NCBI GenBank assembly: GCA_011525915.1
Contig: WYBM01000068.1
Coordinates: forward strand, 1 to 64,000
DNA: 64,000 nucleotides
From: Ardenticatenaceae bacterium
GTDB lineage: Bacteria > Chloroflexota > Anaerolineae > Promineifilales > Promineifilaceae
Direction: 5' to 3'
The notes below the pieces were generated by a model that worked only from the letters and a program-made list of their open reading frames with translations, did not search any database and was not told where the DNA came from. Positions within the stretch are counted from its first letter, which is position 1; each line of letters opens with the position of its first letter. Positions 33,977 to 44,360 of this stretch are shown piece by piece. Position numbers and translations under genes: made by a program.

Positions 33977-36274
33977 ATGATGCGTGGGCAATTGAGGCGC
34001 ATTCCCCGGCAGTTAGGAAGACTGCTCATCGCTGTACTGGCTGGCTGCTGGCGTTTTACCGGCAGGGTTGGTTTGGCTTTTCGTAAAATCCTCACCTGGT
34101 TTGTCTGGACCCCCTTTGTCTTTGTAACCATACCTTTTTGGCTGCCCCTGCGCTGGCTGTTCTGGGATTATATGAAGGATATTTTCCCCCCGATCTGGGC
34201 GTTTGTGGGTCAGATAGGGCATGCCGCGCGCCGCCTGGTCACACGCCTGGTGTGGCGGCCATTTGACAAAATTGTTCTCAGCCCCATACGTTGGTATTAC
34301 CGCAATATCCTCGTCCCCGTCGCCCGCTGGTTTTATGAGCATCTGCATCGGGCTCTCTGGCTTCGGAGTGCCCGGCGCCGGGCTTTGTGGCGAAAGGGGT
34401 ATCGTTCGCGCTGGTCTTTATTTCGTGCCCGGCTGCGTGTTTCTATCACACGGCCGTCACCCCCTGAGAAAGCAGACATAGCACCCTCTCAACCCCGGCT
34501 GGTTGGCTACCACCCGCGCCGGGTGCGCCTGGCCACGGCCGTGGCTGCGATCTCACTCATCATGGCGGTGGGGCTACTCAGCCTGCAAGAGAGACAAGGC
34601 AACGCTGTTATTGCCGATTCGGCTACGCCGGTAACCATTATCCTGACGCCCACCCCCTTGCCGCCCACGCGCACGCCGGTCCCCACCGTGGCCATCAAGC
34701 TGACGCCCTGGGTTACACCTGACCCTACCACCGGCGGCGGGGCCATTGCCTTTGCCCAAACCGTTAACGGCAATACAGACATTTACGTGCTGCCGCTGGG
34801 GCAGGCAGAGCCCGTGCGGGTGACCACACATGCCGCCCCAGACCGTGACCCGGTTTGGAGCCCCGATGGTACCCGGCTGGCTTTTGCTTCCCGGCGTGAT
34901 GGCAACTGGGAATTATATGTATACGCCATTCCTGAAGGCCGCTTGCAGCGCCTGACACGTGGCCTGGCTTACGATGCCGCCCCTACCTGGTCGCCTGACG
35001 GCCAGTGGCTGGCGTACGAATCGTACAAAGATAACAACCTGGATATTTACCTGATCAAGGCAGACGGCCGTGAAGGCCCCTTCCGCCTGACGTACCATCC
35101 GGCGCCGGATTTTGCCCCGGCCTGGTCGCCACAAGGGCGGCACATTGCTTACACCAGTTGGCGTGCCGGAAACAAAGATATTTTCTTGCAATCACTGGAT
35201 GATACGGCCGGTCAGTCGGTCATTAATCTGACAAACTCACCTGGGGTTCAAGAAGATGGCGCCGCGTTTTCCCCAGACGGCCGTTTTCTGGCTTATGACG
35301 ACGATCGTGCCGGTTTCCCAGTTATCAATGCCCAACCCCTGCTGGCCGATAACTGGCCAGACGGCCCACCGGGAAGCCTGGGCCATCAGGGCAGCCGCCC
35401 TACCTGGTCGCCTGACAGCCAATCATTAGTGTATGTGCATGAGCGGGACGGCCGTTACTACCTGGTAGCCGGCAGCGCCGATGTCTGGGGTATTGCCCCT
35501 CAGGTGTTTACCACGGTAGGCCCCCTGGGCAGACCCTCTTGGGTGGCCGTAGACCTCTCCCCCGCACTTTCTGAAAGCCTGGAAACCATTGACGGCCTCA
35601 CCCAAGAAAAACCGCTGTTTGTGGAGGCAATGGCCCGGCCAGAGCGCAACAACCCACCGGTAACGCTGTTTGAAATGGCTGTGAATGCCCCCTCTCCCTA
35701 CCTTAGTGATCAGGTAGACCAATCCTTTAACGCCCTGCGCCAACGTGTCAGAGAAGAGGCCGGCTGGGACTTCCTGGGGCAGTTAGATGGCATGTTTGAG
35801 GCGTTGGATGTCAGACCCCTGCCAGGTCAGTCGGCCGAATCATGGAATAAGGCCGGCCGCGCTTTTGATTTTTATTACCGGGAAGCGTTGGGGCTAGACC
35901 CAAAGGTGAAGGTCGTGCGGGAAGATATAGGACCACGTACATATTGGCGCATTTACGTGCGCACGGCCGTGCAAGATGGCAGCCAGGGCGAACCGCTAAA
36001 AGTCAGCAACTGGGATTTTCAGGCACGCAGTGGTGATGACCCCCAATACTACGAACAGGGGGGCAAACCCGCAGAGGCCGTACCGGCCGGTTACTACATA
36101 GACTTTACCGCCCTGGCTGCAGCTTATGGCTGGCGGCGCACACCGGCCAATGATAACTGGCGCACCTACTTTCCAGATATTCGTTTTTGGCACTTTGAGA
36201 ACCGGGGAGATTTAACCTGGGAAGAAGCGATGCTGCAGCTTTATTCAGAGACAGAGCTGAATGAAAACCAGTAA
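33977..36274 (+). CDS. Membrane-anchored TolB-like beta-propeller protein
   Basis: 765 residues from ATG 33977 (a second ATG is adjacent). The N-terminus is rich in Arg and aromatic residues and may pair with membrane (FVWTPFVFVTIPFWLPLRWL). A membrane helix (LATAVAAISLIMAVGLLSL) is followed by a Thr/Pro linker and at least five PD40/TolB propeller repeats (DPVWSPDGTRLAFASRRDG, APTWSPDGQWLAY, APAWSPQGRHIAY). The C-terminus is a separate alpha/beta domain of about 240 residues. It is probably anchored with the propeller outside. It overlaps the next gene by 14 bases, so the two act together. Confidence 0.85.
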   Translation: MMRGQLRRIPRQLGRLLIAVLAGCWRFTGRVGLAFRKILTWFVWTPFVFVTIPFWLPLRWLFWDYMKDIFPPIWAFVGQIGHAARRLVTRLVWRPFDKIVLSPIRWYYRNILVPVARWFYEHLHRALWLRSARRRALWRKGYRSRWSLFRARLRVSITRPSPPEKADIAPSQPRLVGYHPRRVRLATAVAAISLIMAVGLLSLQERQGNAVIADSATPVTIILTPTPLPPTRTPVPTVAIKLTPWVTPDPTTGGGAIAFAQTVNGNTDIYVLPLGQAEPVRVTTHAAPDRDPVWSPDGTRLAFASRRDGNWELYVYAIPEGRLQRLTRGLAYDAAPTWSPDGQWLAYESYKDNNLDIYLIKADGREGPFRLTYHPAPDFAPAWSPQGRHIAYTSWRAGNKDIFLQSLDDTAGQSVINLTNSPGVQEDGAAFSPDGRFLAYDDDRAGFPVINAQPLLADNWPDGPPGSLGHQGSRPTWSPDSQSLVYVHERDGRYYLVAGSADVWGIAPQVFTTVGPLGRPSWVAVDLSPALSESLETIDGLTQEKPLFVEAMARPERNNPPVTLFEMAVNAPSPYLSDQVDQSFNALRQRVREEAGWDFLGQLDGMFEALDVRPLPGQSAESWNKAGRAFDFYYREALGLDPKVKVVREDIGPRTYWRIYVRTAVQDGSQGEPLKVSNWDFQARSGDDPQYYEQGGKPAEAVPAGYYIDFTALAAAYGWRRTPANDNWRTYFPDIRFWHFENRGDLTWEEAMLQLYSETELNENQ

Positions 36275-37484
36275 TTGGTTATCGGTTATCAATAATCGCG
36301 GGCCGGTGGTAACACTTTGTGTGCTGCTGGCCTTTTTTCTGGGTGGTTGTGGCCGATCACCCCTGGCGGCCGTACCCACCTTAATGCCTGCGGCTTTTGC
36401 CCCGAAGGGAGCCACGACCACACCCACACCCCTGACGCTGGTGGCAGACGGCCAGCGCCAGCGTGACGTGACGGCCACGGCCGTGCCCACAACCATCCCC
36501 ACCCCAGAAGGCAGGGGCATTCGCCCGCGCGAGGCTGAGCAAAAATACCTGCCAGACGCCGGCCCACAGCCGCCAGCCAATTGGCGACCACCACCCTATG
36601 ATGTACCCCTGGCTTTCCACCCAGACGACCATTACTGGCTTATACGCCCGATCCCTTCTGGCAGCCGTAACTTTGACCTGGAATGGTACCCATTTGGCAA
36701 CGACGTCCTGGCGTCCAGCTTGCCTCCTTACCGCATCCATCATGGCATAGACTTTCCCAATCAGTCTGGTACGCCGGTGTTGGCCGCCAGCAGCGGCACA
36801 GTCATTCACGCCGGGTCATTACCCAGCCCGCGTGACGGCGTTAACTATTATGGTAATACGGTGGTCATCCAGCATGATTGGCAGTGGTATGGACAAGATG
36901 TGTTTACGTTGTATGCACACACGCTGGAGTTGTTTGTGGCTGAAGGTGATTATGTGGCGCAGGGGCAGTTGATCGCCGGGGTAGGCAGTTCTGGTGAAGT
37001 GACTGGCCCTCACCTGCATTTTGAAGTGCGAGTAGGCCAAAATAATTACAATGCGGCCCGTAACCCGGCCTTGTGGATGGCGCCTTATGAGGGCTGGGGC
37101 ACCATTGCCGGGCGCTTTACCGACCGGCGGGGACGGATGGTGGGCAGTGCCTCGTTACAGCTACGGCCGTTGCCCCTGCTAGATGAAGACCTGATACGCG
37201 AACAGCGCACCTATGATCTCACCGTGGCTTCTGACGAAGCATGGCAGGAAAACTTCGTCTTTGGTGATGTGCCCGCCGGGGATTATGAGCTGTTTATTGA
37301 CCTAAACGATGGCATTCATCGTTATCGCCGTGAGGTAACCGTTTACCCTGGCCAGACCAGCTTTATTATCATCTCTGATAATTTTGACTTTTATCCGACG
37401 GCCACGCCCATTCCCACGGCCGTGCCTACCCCCACCCCCCTCACCCTCTACACCCCTCCAGAAATTGCTACCCCAGAAGGATGA
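36261..37484 (+). CDS. M23-family peptidase lipoprotein
   Basis: 407 residues from ATG 36261, overlapping the propeller gene by 14 bases. The N-terminus has a lipobox (FFLGGCGRS), so the protein is probably lipid-anchored on the outer face of the membrane. A proline/threonine-rich linker leads to an M23 (LytM) domain: HHGIDFPNQSG with the His and Asp metal ligands, and the final HLHFEVR. This family cuts peptidoglycan cross-bridges. The C-terminal 120 residues are beta-rich (PKD-like and Pro/Thr-rich). The pairing suggests a cell-wall remodelling unit. Confidence 0.92.
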   Translation: MKTSNWLSVINNRGPVVTLCVLLAFFLGGCGRSPLAAVPTLMPAAFAPKGATTTPTPLTLVADGQRQRDVTATAVPTTIPTPEGRGIRPREAEQKYLPDAGPQPPANWRPPPYDVPLAFHPDDHYWLIRPIPSGSRNFDLEWYPFGNDVLASSLPPYRIHHGIDFPNQSGTPVLAASSGTVIHAGSLPSPRDGVNYYGNTVVIQHDWQWYGQDVFTLYAHTLELFVAEGDYVAQGQLIAGVGSSGEVTGPHLHFEVRVGQNNYNAARNPALWMAPYEGWGTIAGRFTDRRGRMVGSASLQLRPLPLLDEDLIREQRTYDLTVASDEAWQENFVFGDVPAGDYELFIDLNDGIHRYRREVTVYPGQTSFIIISDNFDFYPTATPIPTAVPTPTPLTLYTPPEIATPEG

Positions 37485-37945
37485 TGCCCGGCTTCCATCG
37501 TTGCCTACAATTCAAAGAAAGTTTATGCAAATTCAAAGGGAAATTTATTGCATTTTTATGGGTGCGTCCTGTAAGATAATTTGTGTCAGAGAGTTTTTCA
37601 TGTACTGGTTTTGTGTGTCATTGTGCTTTAGGGGCTGCTCTGGGCGTGGATGTCACACCATAAAATTCACCTGTTTTGTATTGGCCTGGTAAATAATTAA
37701 ATACACTGTTACAGAAATTATATAACTAGGGAAAGGTCTTGTGCCTGCCCCTACCAAAGTGCGGTTTTTACGTAATACTGTATTAAACAGCGCTTCGGTT
37801 GGGTCTGCTGTTTCCTGATGTTTTTGTTTGCAAGAACAGTCAGGTTCTGGGAAATCAGTGGTTGGTTGAAGGCGTCAAGCCGGTAAAGAAACCTGTTTAA
37901 GTCACCCCTGTCGGTGCAAAATGCTGCCCTAAGAGGAGTATGCTC
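37485..37945. other. Long leader of the giant surface-protein operon
   Basis: 461 bases without a gene. The first half is AT-rich. A weak hairpin (AAACAGC 37785-37791 with GCTGTTT 37807-37813) lies in the second half. GAGGAG at 37933-37938 is the ribosome site for the giant gene that follows. I looked for a riboswitch and found no match. Confidence 0.5.
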
Positions 37946-40900
37946 ATGGAGAGAATGTTGGCCTCTCGTTATTCTCGCTTGCCTGTGATCTTTATGATTA
38001 TGTCATTGCTGCTGGTGATCCTTTACGTGATAACCAGTCTTTACGCGGCCACAGTTGGTGAAAAATTGCCCGATGTGGCCGGCTACGGGTACACCACAAC
38101 CAGCCGCACCCCGTTAACGGCCGCTCCCCACCCAGGCTTCTCCTCTGCTCAGTCTTCAGCCGGTGGTGACCTGGTTAAACCAGCATTGGGTGATGGCATC
38201 AAACTCCCCTTTGATCCCCAGGTGATCATTGAGCAGTCACGTAACGCGGTGCAGACAGATGAGGCCGGACGGCCGTTTATCCACCACCCTGCCCATCAGG
38301 CCTTGTTTACGGACAGCCGCTTTCACTTTACCGCCCTGGCTGGCAGCAAGGGTGACCTTGTCAATGCAGAAACAGGGGCGTCGGCGGCTCTGCCGGCGGC
38401 CCTGCCAGTAACAGCCCGGCCACTTTGGGCGCTTAACCTTGAACTGGCGCAAGTCACTGTCGGTCAAGAGCCAATCCCCATTGCCACCACCCAGGCATAC
38501 GCCGTGGTGGGGAACATCGTGTCTGCGCAGCGCGGTGATCATCTGGTGGAAGAATTTGTAGCCCGCGATGAAGGTGTAGAGCAGCGCTGGCGGCTGGAAA
38601 AAATACCAGACACACCCGGCGATCTGACACTGACGATTTTGGCGGAAACCCCTCTGACATTGGCGCAAGCAGGCGCCGATTTTGTGTTCCAGATGGCCGA
38701 TGATAGTGGTGTTCCCGTGCCCATCATCAGCTATAGTCGTGCCCTGGCCATTGATGCCGACGGCCGTACGCAATGGGCAGAGGTAGATTACAAACAAATA
38801 GCTGCTGAACCAGGTGCCAACCGCTATCATGTGTCCTTTACTTTTTCGGAAGCGTGGCTGGCTGCCGCCGCATACCCCATCCTGATCGATCCCCTCATCA
38901 GTAATCTGGTTCGCCTGGAACAGAACGGCCCCGCCAACGACCAGAGTATGCCTGAAGTGGCCTATAACCCGGACCAGGATCAGTTTCTGCTGGTGTGGCA
39001 GGATTATCGCAGTGGTAACTGGGACATCTATGCCCAACGGGTGAATGGTGACGGCGCTTTGCTGGGCGAAAACTTTGTCATCGCCAATGCCGCTCACGAA
39101 CAAAGCGGTCCCCGTATCGCTTACGGTAATGGTGTTTACCTGGCAGCCTGGAAACACCATACCAGTTCCTCCTCGGCTGCGTTTGATACCTACGGCGCCA
39201 TCATCTCTGGCACGGGCAGCATTCTCATCAATAACCTGCCGATTGCGGCCGACAACAGCATCTATGACCGCGAACTACCCTCGGACATTGTCTACAACGG
39301 TGCTTCTGGTCAATTCCTGGTGTTGTACCGCACCATGAGCGGCGGCTGGACCAACGTCTGGTCGCGGCGTGTGGCCCCAGACGGCACCATGCAGCCCAAG
39401 ACACAAATCACCTCCCAGCCCAGTAACCACGAGGAAAACGCGGTGGCCGCTTACCACCCCGCAGCCAACAACTATCTGGCCGTCTGGGAGTCCCATACCG
39501 GGAGCGGGCGAAAGCTGTATGCGCAGCGGCTGACCAACAGCGGCAGCCCATCTGGCCCGGTGATAGATATCAGCAGCGGCAGTGGTGATGAACGCCAGGC
39601 AGACATCATCTACCTGGCGACGGCAGACCGCTATGTTGTTGTGTGGCGTGACAACCGTAACACCAGCAGCAGCTATGATGTTTACGGCCAGCGTGTAGCC
39701 CCAAATGGCACGCTGGACGGGGGTAACTTTGTGGTGGCGGCCGAAACGGTGATGGAAAGCGCGCCGCGCCTGGCGCCAGATGCCATGACCAGTGGTGCAC
39801 TGGTGGTGTGGCAGCACAACAGTGGGGGGAGTGCCGGTTATGATGTATACGCCCGTTATCTAGACCATGCTGGTCTGCTGGTTGGCAGCAGCTTTGCCCT
39901 GGAAACAGCGAGTGCGCACCAAAACCGGCCGGTGCTGGCCCAGAACAGTGGCGGTGACTTCCTCATCGCCTGGTATGATAACCGCCACGGTGACCAGGAC
40001 ATCTTCACCGGGATGAGAATGGCCGACGGCCGTTGGGTTGGTGCAGGTATGGCTCATCCCACTTCCGGTGGGCAGGAAAAGCCCCAAGTGGCCTATAACC
40101 CCGATGATGATGAATACCTGGTTGTCTGGCAAGATTACCGCAGCGGTGAAGATTGGGATATTTATGGCCAACGGGTAGCCGCCAATGGTTCGCTTATTGG
40201 TGAGAACCTGGCCATTGATGCCACCACAAAATATAACCAGAGTGAACCGCGAGTAGCCTATGGGGCCAATGAATACCTGGTTGTCTGGCAGAATGAGGAG
40301 GAAAAAACGGGGTATTTGGGCGTCTACGGCCGTGTGCTCAACCGGAACGGCAGCTTTGCCACTCTCAAATTCCCCATCCAAATGCTTGCTTATACCCGGC
40401 TTATGCAAGAAAGCCCAACGGCCGTCATTCACAACAGTGCGGCGAATCAATTCCTGGTGTTGTGGGAGGCACAGGTAAACGCCACCAACTGGAATATCTT
40501 AGCGCGTCACGTCCTGCCAAATGGAACCTTAGGCACGTCTAGTACCATCACCAACCTGACGGTTCACGAAATAGACGCCACCGGCGCTTATAACCCTGAC
40601 GACGATCAATATCTGGTGGTGTGGGAAGAGATCAATAACTTTGGCTATCACGCGGTTTACGGCCGTCGCCTGACCGGCAGTGGCACGGTGATCACGGGCG
40701 ATTACATCCAAATCAGCACAAACCTGGCCAGCAGTGCCGCTGCCGATGTGATGTACCAGGCTGACACGAACCAGTATATTGTCGTCTGGCAGCAGGTGGG
40801 TGACATTTACAGTCGCGGCGTTTTACCAGTAGGTGAAGTGGCGCCTGAAGGCCCTTTTGTGGTAGCCAACAGCAGCGACTACGAAACTTACCCCCGCCTG

Positions 40901-43900
40901 GCGCCAAACGCCACGGGCGCCTTTGTGACCTGGCAGGCAGGTAACAACTTTGGCGCCCAAAATGACCTGTACGGCCGTTTGTTAGACAATGACGGCCGTC
41001 CTGACGACGACGTGGTGACCGTGCTGGAGGCAGACGGAGAACAACAAAACGCGGTGGTGGCCTACGGCGGGAATGACCATTACTTGCTCGCCTGGCAGAA
41101 TAACTGGGAAGGCGTCTGGGATGTCTACGCGGCCCTGTTTACCCCCTTTTCGCCCCAACTGCTCGTTAGTAAAAGCGGCCCGGCCGTGGTAGACCTAGGC
41201 GATCTGATTACCTACACCTTAACCATCAGCAATGGTGGCCCCCTGACGGCAACCCACCTGCTGATTACCGATACCCTGCCAGCCAATGCCCACTATGTGA
41301 GCGGCGGTACACGCAACGGCAATGTTGTGTCCTGGTCTTTACCGTTTTTGGGTGTGGGCCAGGGTGCGGCCGTCTCCTTTGTGGTAACGGCGACAACAAC
41401 CATCACCAACAGCGACTATGGCGTCAGCGCCGATGATATGCCGCAGGCGGTGATGGGTGCACAGCCGGTGGTGACACTGGTACGGCCGTTGGCCGACTTT
41501 ACCGCCGCCCCGCTCGCTGGCACCTGGCCCCTTACCGTGACCTTCACCAACCTTTCTACCGGCGGGCAGAGCTTCCTGTGGAACTTTGGTGATGGCGCTA
41601 CCTCGCCAGAAGCCAACCCAACCCACACATATAATGCCACCGGCATCTACACAGTGACCTTGACAACCTTTGGTGATGGCATCAATGCCACGCTGACGCG
41701 CCCCAATTACATCGTGGTGACCACACCACCCCCAGCCCTCAACATCAGCAAAACCGCCCCGGCCATCGTAGACGCCGGGGACCACATTACTTACACCTTG
41801 ACGGTGACAAACAGCGGTTTAGGCCCGGCCCATCACCTGCACATTACCGATACATTGCCCACCAATGCCAGTTATAGAGGCGGCGGCCGGCTGATAAATG
41901 ACATCGTTCACTGGTTCCTGCCCACGCTGCCAGAGGGCAGCGCCACGCAGGTGCAGTTTGTGGTTACAGCTAACGAAACGATTACCAACCAGGCATATAG
42001 CGTTCTGGCACACAATGCGCCTGAAGAAAAGCTGACGCCGACACTGCCTGCCAATAATATGGGCCATAGTGTGGTCATCAGCGGGACCACGGCCGTGGTC
42101 GGCGCCGTGAATATCCCGCATTCTGCTTATGTGTTCCTGTTTGAATGGGATGGATATCGGTGGGTGCCCCAAGGCCAGCTGCTGCCGGGTGATGGCGCTA
42201 CCGGTAACTGGTTTGGCGCCAGCCTGGCCATAAGTGATGATACTTTGCTTGTGGGTGCGCCGGGTGACGATGATTTGGGCGCCAGCGCCGGTGCCGTCTA
42301 CGTCTATGTGCGGGATACCAATGGTGAATGGCAGTACTTGCAAAAATTATTAGCTGATAACGGTGATAGTTCCGACCAGTTTGGTATCAGCGTGGCTCTA
42401 GACGGGGATACGGCCGTTATCGGTGCTTACAAAGACAGCGGTGGTGGCCATGGTTGGGGCTCAGTCTACGTGTTTGAGCGGGATGTTAATGGTCTATGGC
42501 AGCAAGATTTCCAGATCCTGCCGCCGCTGGCAGAACCTTATGGTTTGCCCTATCGGGATTTTGGTTACAGCGTGGCCATAGACCAGGATGCTGTTGTCAT
42601 TGGCGCCCCGGACGGCCCCCCCTCTGACAATTACGTGGGCCATGCCTTTGTCTACGAGCGCGATGCGGCCGGTTGGGTTTTGGAAGACGAACTCATACCC
42701 GGCGGCGCAAGCCGGCAGGGATTTGGGTTGGATGTGGCTATTGATGGTGATACGGTGGCGGTGGCCGCTAACTTAACCACGCTCTTCTCCTCCAACAGTT
42801 ATCAGACGACCGGCCGGGCTTATGTTTTCCGGCGCAGTGGGAATAACTGGCTGCCACACCAGCGGCTCAATCGCATCGGTGGTTCCAGCAATGATGGGTA
42901 CGGCAGCAGCATCGTCATTGCCGGCGATACCATTCTGGTAGGCGCTCCCTATGACAACGACAACAGCCTGGATGCCGGTGCTGTCTACCGCTTCCGGCGA
43001 GACGCCACCAATACCTGGAACCAGGATTTAAAGCTGACAGCTACCGATGGCGATACAGCGTCGCCCTACGGTTATCAATTTGGCTGGAGTGTTGCCTTAA
43101 ATAATAACAACGCTTTGGTTGGCGCGAACAGCACCTGGCCTTTTGGTGCGGCCTATGTATATGACCTTGCCGCTGATACTGCTGTCTGGGCTGTCGGGCA
43201 AGCGCCGGTGGTGACGTTGGTACGGCCGTTGGCTGACTTCACCGCCGTCCCCGTGACCGGCACCGCCCCCCTGATGGTAAATTTCACCAATCTCACGGTG
43301 GGCGGTGATACCTACCTGTGGCGTTTTGGTGATGGCGCTGCTTCTACCGCTACAGACCCCAGCCATCTCTATTTGCAGCCTGGTGTCTACACCGTCACTC
43401 TCACCGCTTACAACCCAGTAGATGCCGACGTTATTACCAAAACCAATTACATCACCGTGGCCGTCCCCCGCGCCTGGCAGCAGATTACTTCCACCAATAC
43501 CATCTCTGCCTGGGGCAGTTATGCGCTGGCCTTTGACAGCCAGCGCCAGGTGGCCGTCCTTTACGGCGGCCGCAATGGCTGGCCTTACACCAGCCACACC
43601 TGGGAATTTAACGGCACAACCTGGCTGACGGCGACCACCAGCCAGCAGCCAGAAGCAGCCTATGGCGCGGCCATGGTTTATGACCAGGCGCGTGGCCACA
43701 GCCTGCTCTTTGGCGGCAGTAATGCCGCGGATGAAGTCCTTGCCCAAACCTGGAGCTACGATGGCCTCAATTGGAGCCAGCAAACGCCGGTCAATGCACC
43801 ACCGGCGCGTACCGAACACCAACTAGTCTATAACCCGGCCACCCAAACGGTTTTCCTCTTTGGCGGCCGCAATCAGACCACCGTTTTTAATGACGTGTGG

Positions 43901-44344
43901 GAATACGATGGCATCGATTGGACACAGATAACGGTGGGCAGCTTCTCACCACAGGCCCGCTCGCTGCCTGCCCTGGCCTTTAACCCGGCCGATGACACCT
44001 TGCTGCTTTTTGGTGGTCGCAGCCAGAGCGGTGCACAGTTGGGCGACACCTGGGCCTTTGACCCGGCTACAGACAGTTGGGCCTCCTTGCCTGGCGGCCC
44101 GCCGGCGCGGCAGGCGGCCAGTATGGTTTATGACCCGTACCAGCAACGCCTTGTGCTGGTTGGCGGGGTGGCCGGCGACGGCGACACTCTCTTTAGCGAT
44201 ACCTGGGGTTTTGCTGCCGGTATGTGGGTGGCCATCAATACCAGCCCACCCGCGCCGCCCGTGGCCTACCACACGCTCATCTATGACAGTCATGCTGATG
44301 CCCTCATTCTCTTAACCGTCGGGCAGACCTGGAAGATGGAGTAG
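37946..44344 (+). CDS. Giant modular surface protein (propeller, DUF11, PKD, FG-GAP, kelch)
   Basis: 2132 residues. ATG 37946 is preferred: AGGAG (37934-37938) lies 7 bases away, against 1 base for the ATG at 37940. An N-terminal membrane helix (VIFMIMSLLLVILYVI) leads to long tandem repeats of the type FLLVWQDYRSGNWDIYAQR (about 330-1070). Then come DUF11-like (SGPAVVDLGDLITYTLT), PKD (LWNFGDGATSPE), a second DUF11-like (DAGDHITYTLTVTN), an FG-GAP propeller of about 395 residues, a second PKD (LWRFGDGAAS) and kelch repeats (LFGGRNQTT, VWEYDGIDWTQ). It is probably exported and surface-exposed. No sortase motif is seen at the end. It is followed 17 bases later by the YD-repeat gene. Confidence 0.88.
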   Translation: MERMLASRYSRLPVIFMIMSLLLVILYVITSLYAATVGEKLPDVAGYGYTTTSRTPLTAAPHPGFSSAQSSAGGDLVKPALGDGIKLPFDPQVIIEQSRNAVQTDEAGRPFIHHPAHQALFTDSRFHFTALAGSKGDLVNAETGASAALPAALPVTARPLWALNLELAQVTVGQEPIPIATTQAYAVVGNIVSAQRGDHLVEEFVARDEGVEQRWRLEKIPDTPGDLTLTILAETPLTLAQAGADFVFQMADDSGVPVPIISYSRALAIDADGRTQWAEVDYKQIAAEPGANRYHVSFTFSEAWLAAAAYPILIDPLISNLVRLEQNGPANDQSMPEVAYNPDQDQFLLVWQDYRSGNWDIYAQRVNGDGALLGENFVIANAAHEQSGPRIAYGNGVYLAAWKHHTSSSSAAFDTYGAIISGTGSILINNLPIAADNSIYDRELPSDIVYNGASGQFLVLYRTMSGGWTNVWSRRVAPDGTMQPKTQITSQPSNHEENAVAAYHPAANNYLAVWESHTGSGRKLYAQRLTNSGSPSGPVIDISSGSGDERQADIIYLATADRYVVVWRDNRNTSSSYDVYGQRVAPNGTLDGGNFVVAAETVMESAPRLAPDAMTSGALVVWQHNSGGSAGYDVYARYLDHAGLLVGSSFALETASAHQNRPVLAQNSGGDFLIAWYDNRHGDQDIFTGMRMADGRWVGAGMAHPTSGGQEKPQVAYNPDDDEYLVVWQDYRSGEDWDIYGQRVAANGSLIGENLAIDATTKYNQSEPRVAYGANEYLVVWQNEEEKTGYLGVYGRVLNRNGSFATLKFPIQMLAYTRLMQESPTAVIHNSAANQFLVLWEAQVNATNWNILARHVLPNGTLGTSSTITNLTVHEIDATGAYNPDDDQYLVVWEEINNFGYHAVYGRRLTGSGTVITGDYIQISTNLASSAAADVMYQADTNQYIVVWQQVGDIYSRGVLPVGEVAPEGPFVVANSSDYETYPRLAPNATGAFVTWQAGNNFGAQNDLYGRLLDNDGRPDDDVVTVLEADGEQQNAVVAYGGNDHYLLAWQNNWEGVWDVYAALFTPFSPQLLVSKSGPAVVDLGDLITYTLTISNGGPLTATHLLITDTLPANAHYVSGGTRNGNVVSWSLPFLGVGQGAAVSFVVTATTTITNSDYGVSADDMPQAVMGAQPVVTLVRPLADFTAAPLAGTWPLTVTFTNLSTGGQSFLWNFGDGATSPEANPTHTYNATGIYTVTLTTFGDGINATLTRPNYIVVTTPPPALNISKTAPAIVDAGDHITYTLTVTNSGLGPAHHLHITDTLPTNASYRGGGRLINDIVHWFLPTLPEGSATQVQFVVTANETITNQAYSVLAHNAPEEKLTPTLPANNMGHSVVISGTTAVVGAVNIPHSAYVFLFEWDGYRWVPQGQLLPGDGATGNWFGASLAISDDTLLVGAPGDDDLGASAGAVYVYVRDTNGEWQYLQKLLADNGDSSDQFGISVALDGDTAVIGAYKDSGGGHGWGSVYVFERDVNGLWQQDFQILPPLAEPYGLPYRDFGYSVAIDQDAVVIGAPDGPPSDNYVGHAFVYERDAAGWVLEDELIPGGASRQGFGLDVAIDGDTVAVAANLTTLFSSNSYQTTGRAYVFRRSGNNWLPHQRLNRIGGSSNDGYGSSIVIAGDTILVGAPYDNDNSLDAGAVYRFRRDATNTWNQDLKLTATDGDTASPYGYQFGWSVALNNNNALVGANSTWPFGAAYVYDLAADTAVWAVGQAPVVTLVRPLADFTAVPVTGTAPLMVNFTNLTVGGDTYLWRFGDGAASTATDPSHLYLQPGVYTVTLTAYNPVDADVITKTNYITVAVPRAWQQITSTNTISAWGSYALAFDSQRQVAVLYGGRNGWPYTSHTWEFNGTTWLTATTSQQPEAAYGAAMVYDQARGHSLLFGGSNAADEVLAQTWSYDGLNWSQQTPVNAPPARTEHQLVYNPATQTVFLFGGRNQTTVFNDVWEYDGIDWTQITVGSFSPQARSLPALAFNPADDTLLLFGGRSQSGAQLGDTWAFDPATDSWASLPGGPPARQAASMVYDPYQQRLVLVGGVAGDGDTLFSDTWGFAAGMWVAINTSPPAPPVAYHTLIYDSHADALILLTVGQTWKME

Positions 44345-44360
44345 AAAGAAGGACAGTCTT

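Noticed and set aside
37700-37945. Riboswitch in the giant-gene leader
   Set aside because: I compared it with remembered c-di-GMP and cobalamin consensus elements and found no match beyond a weak hairpin.
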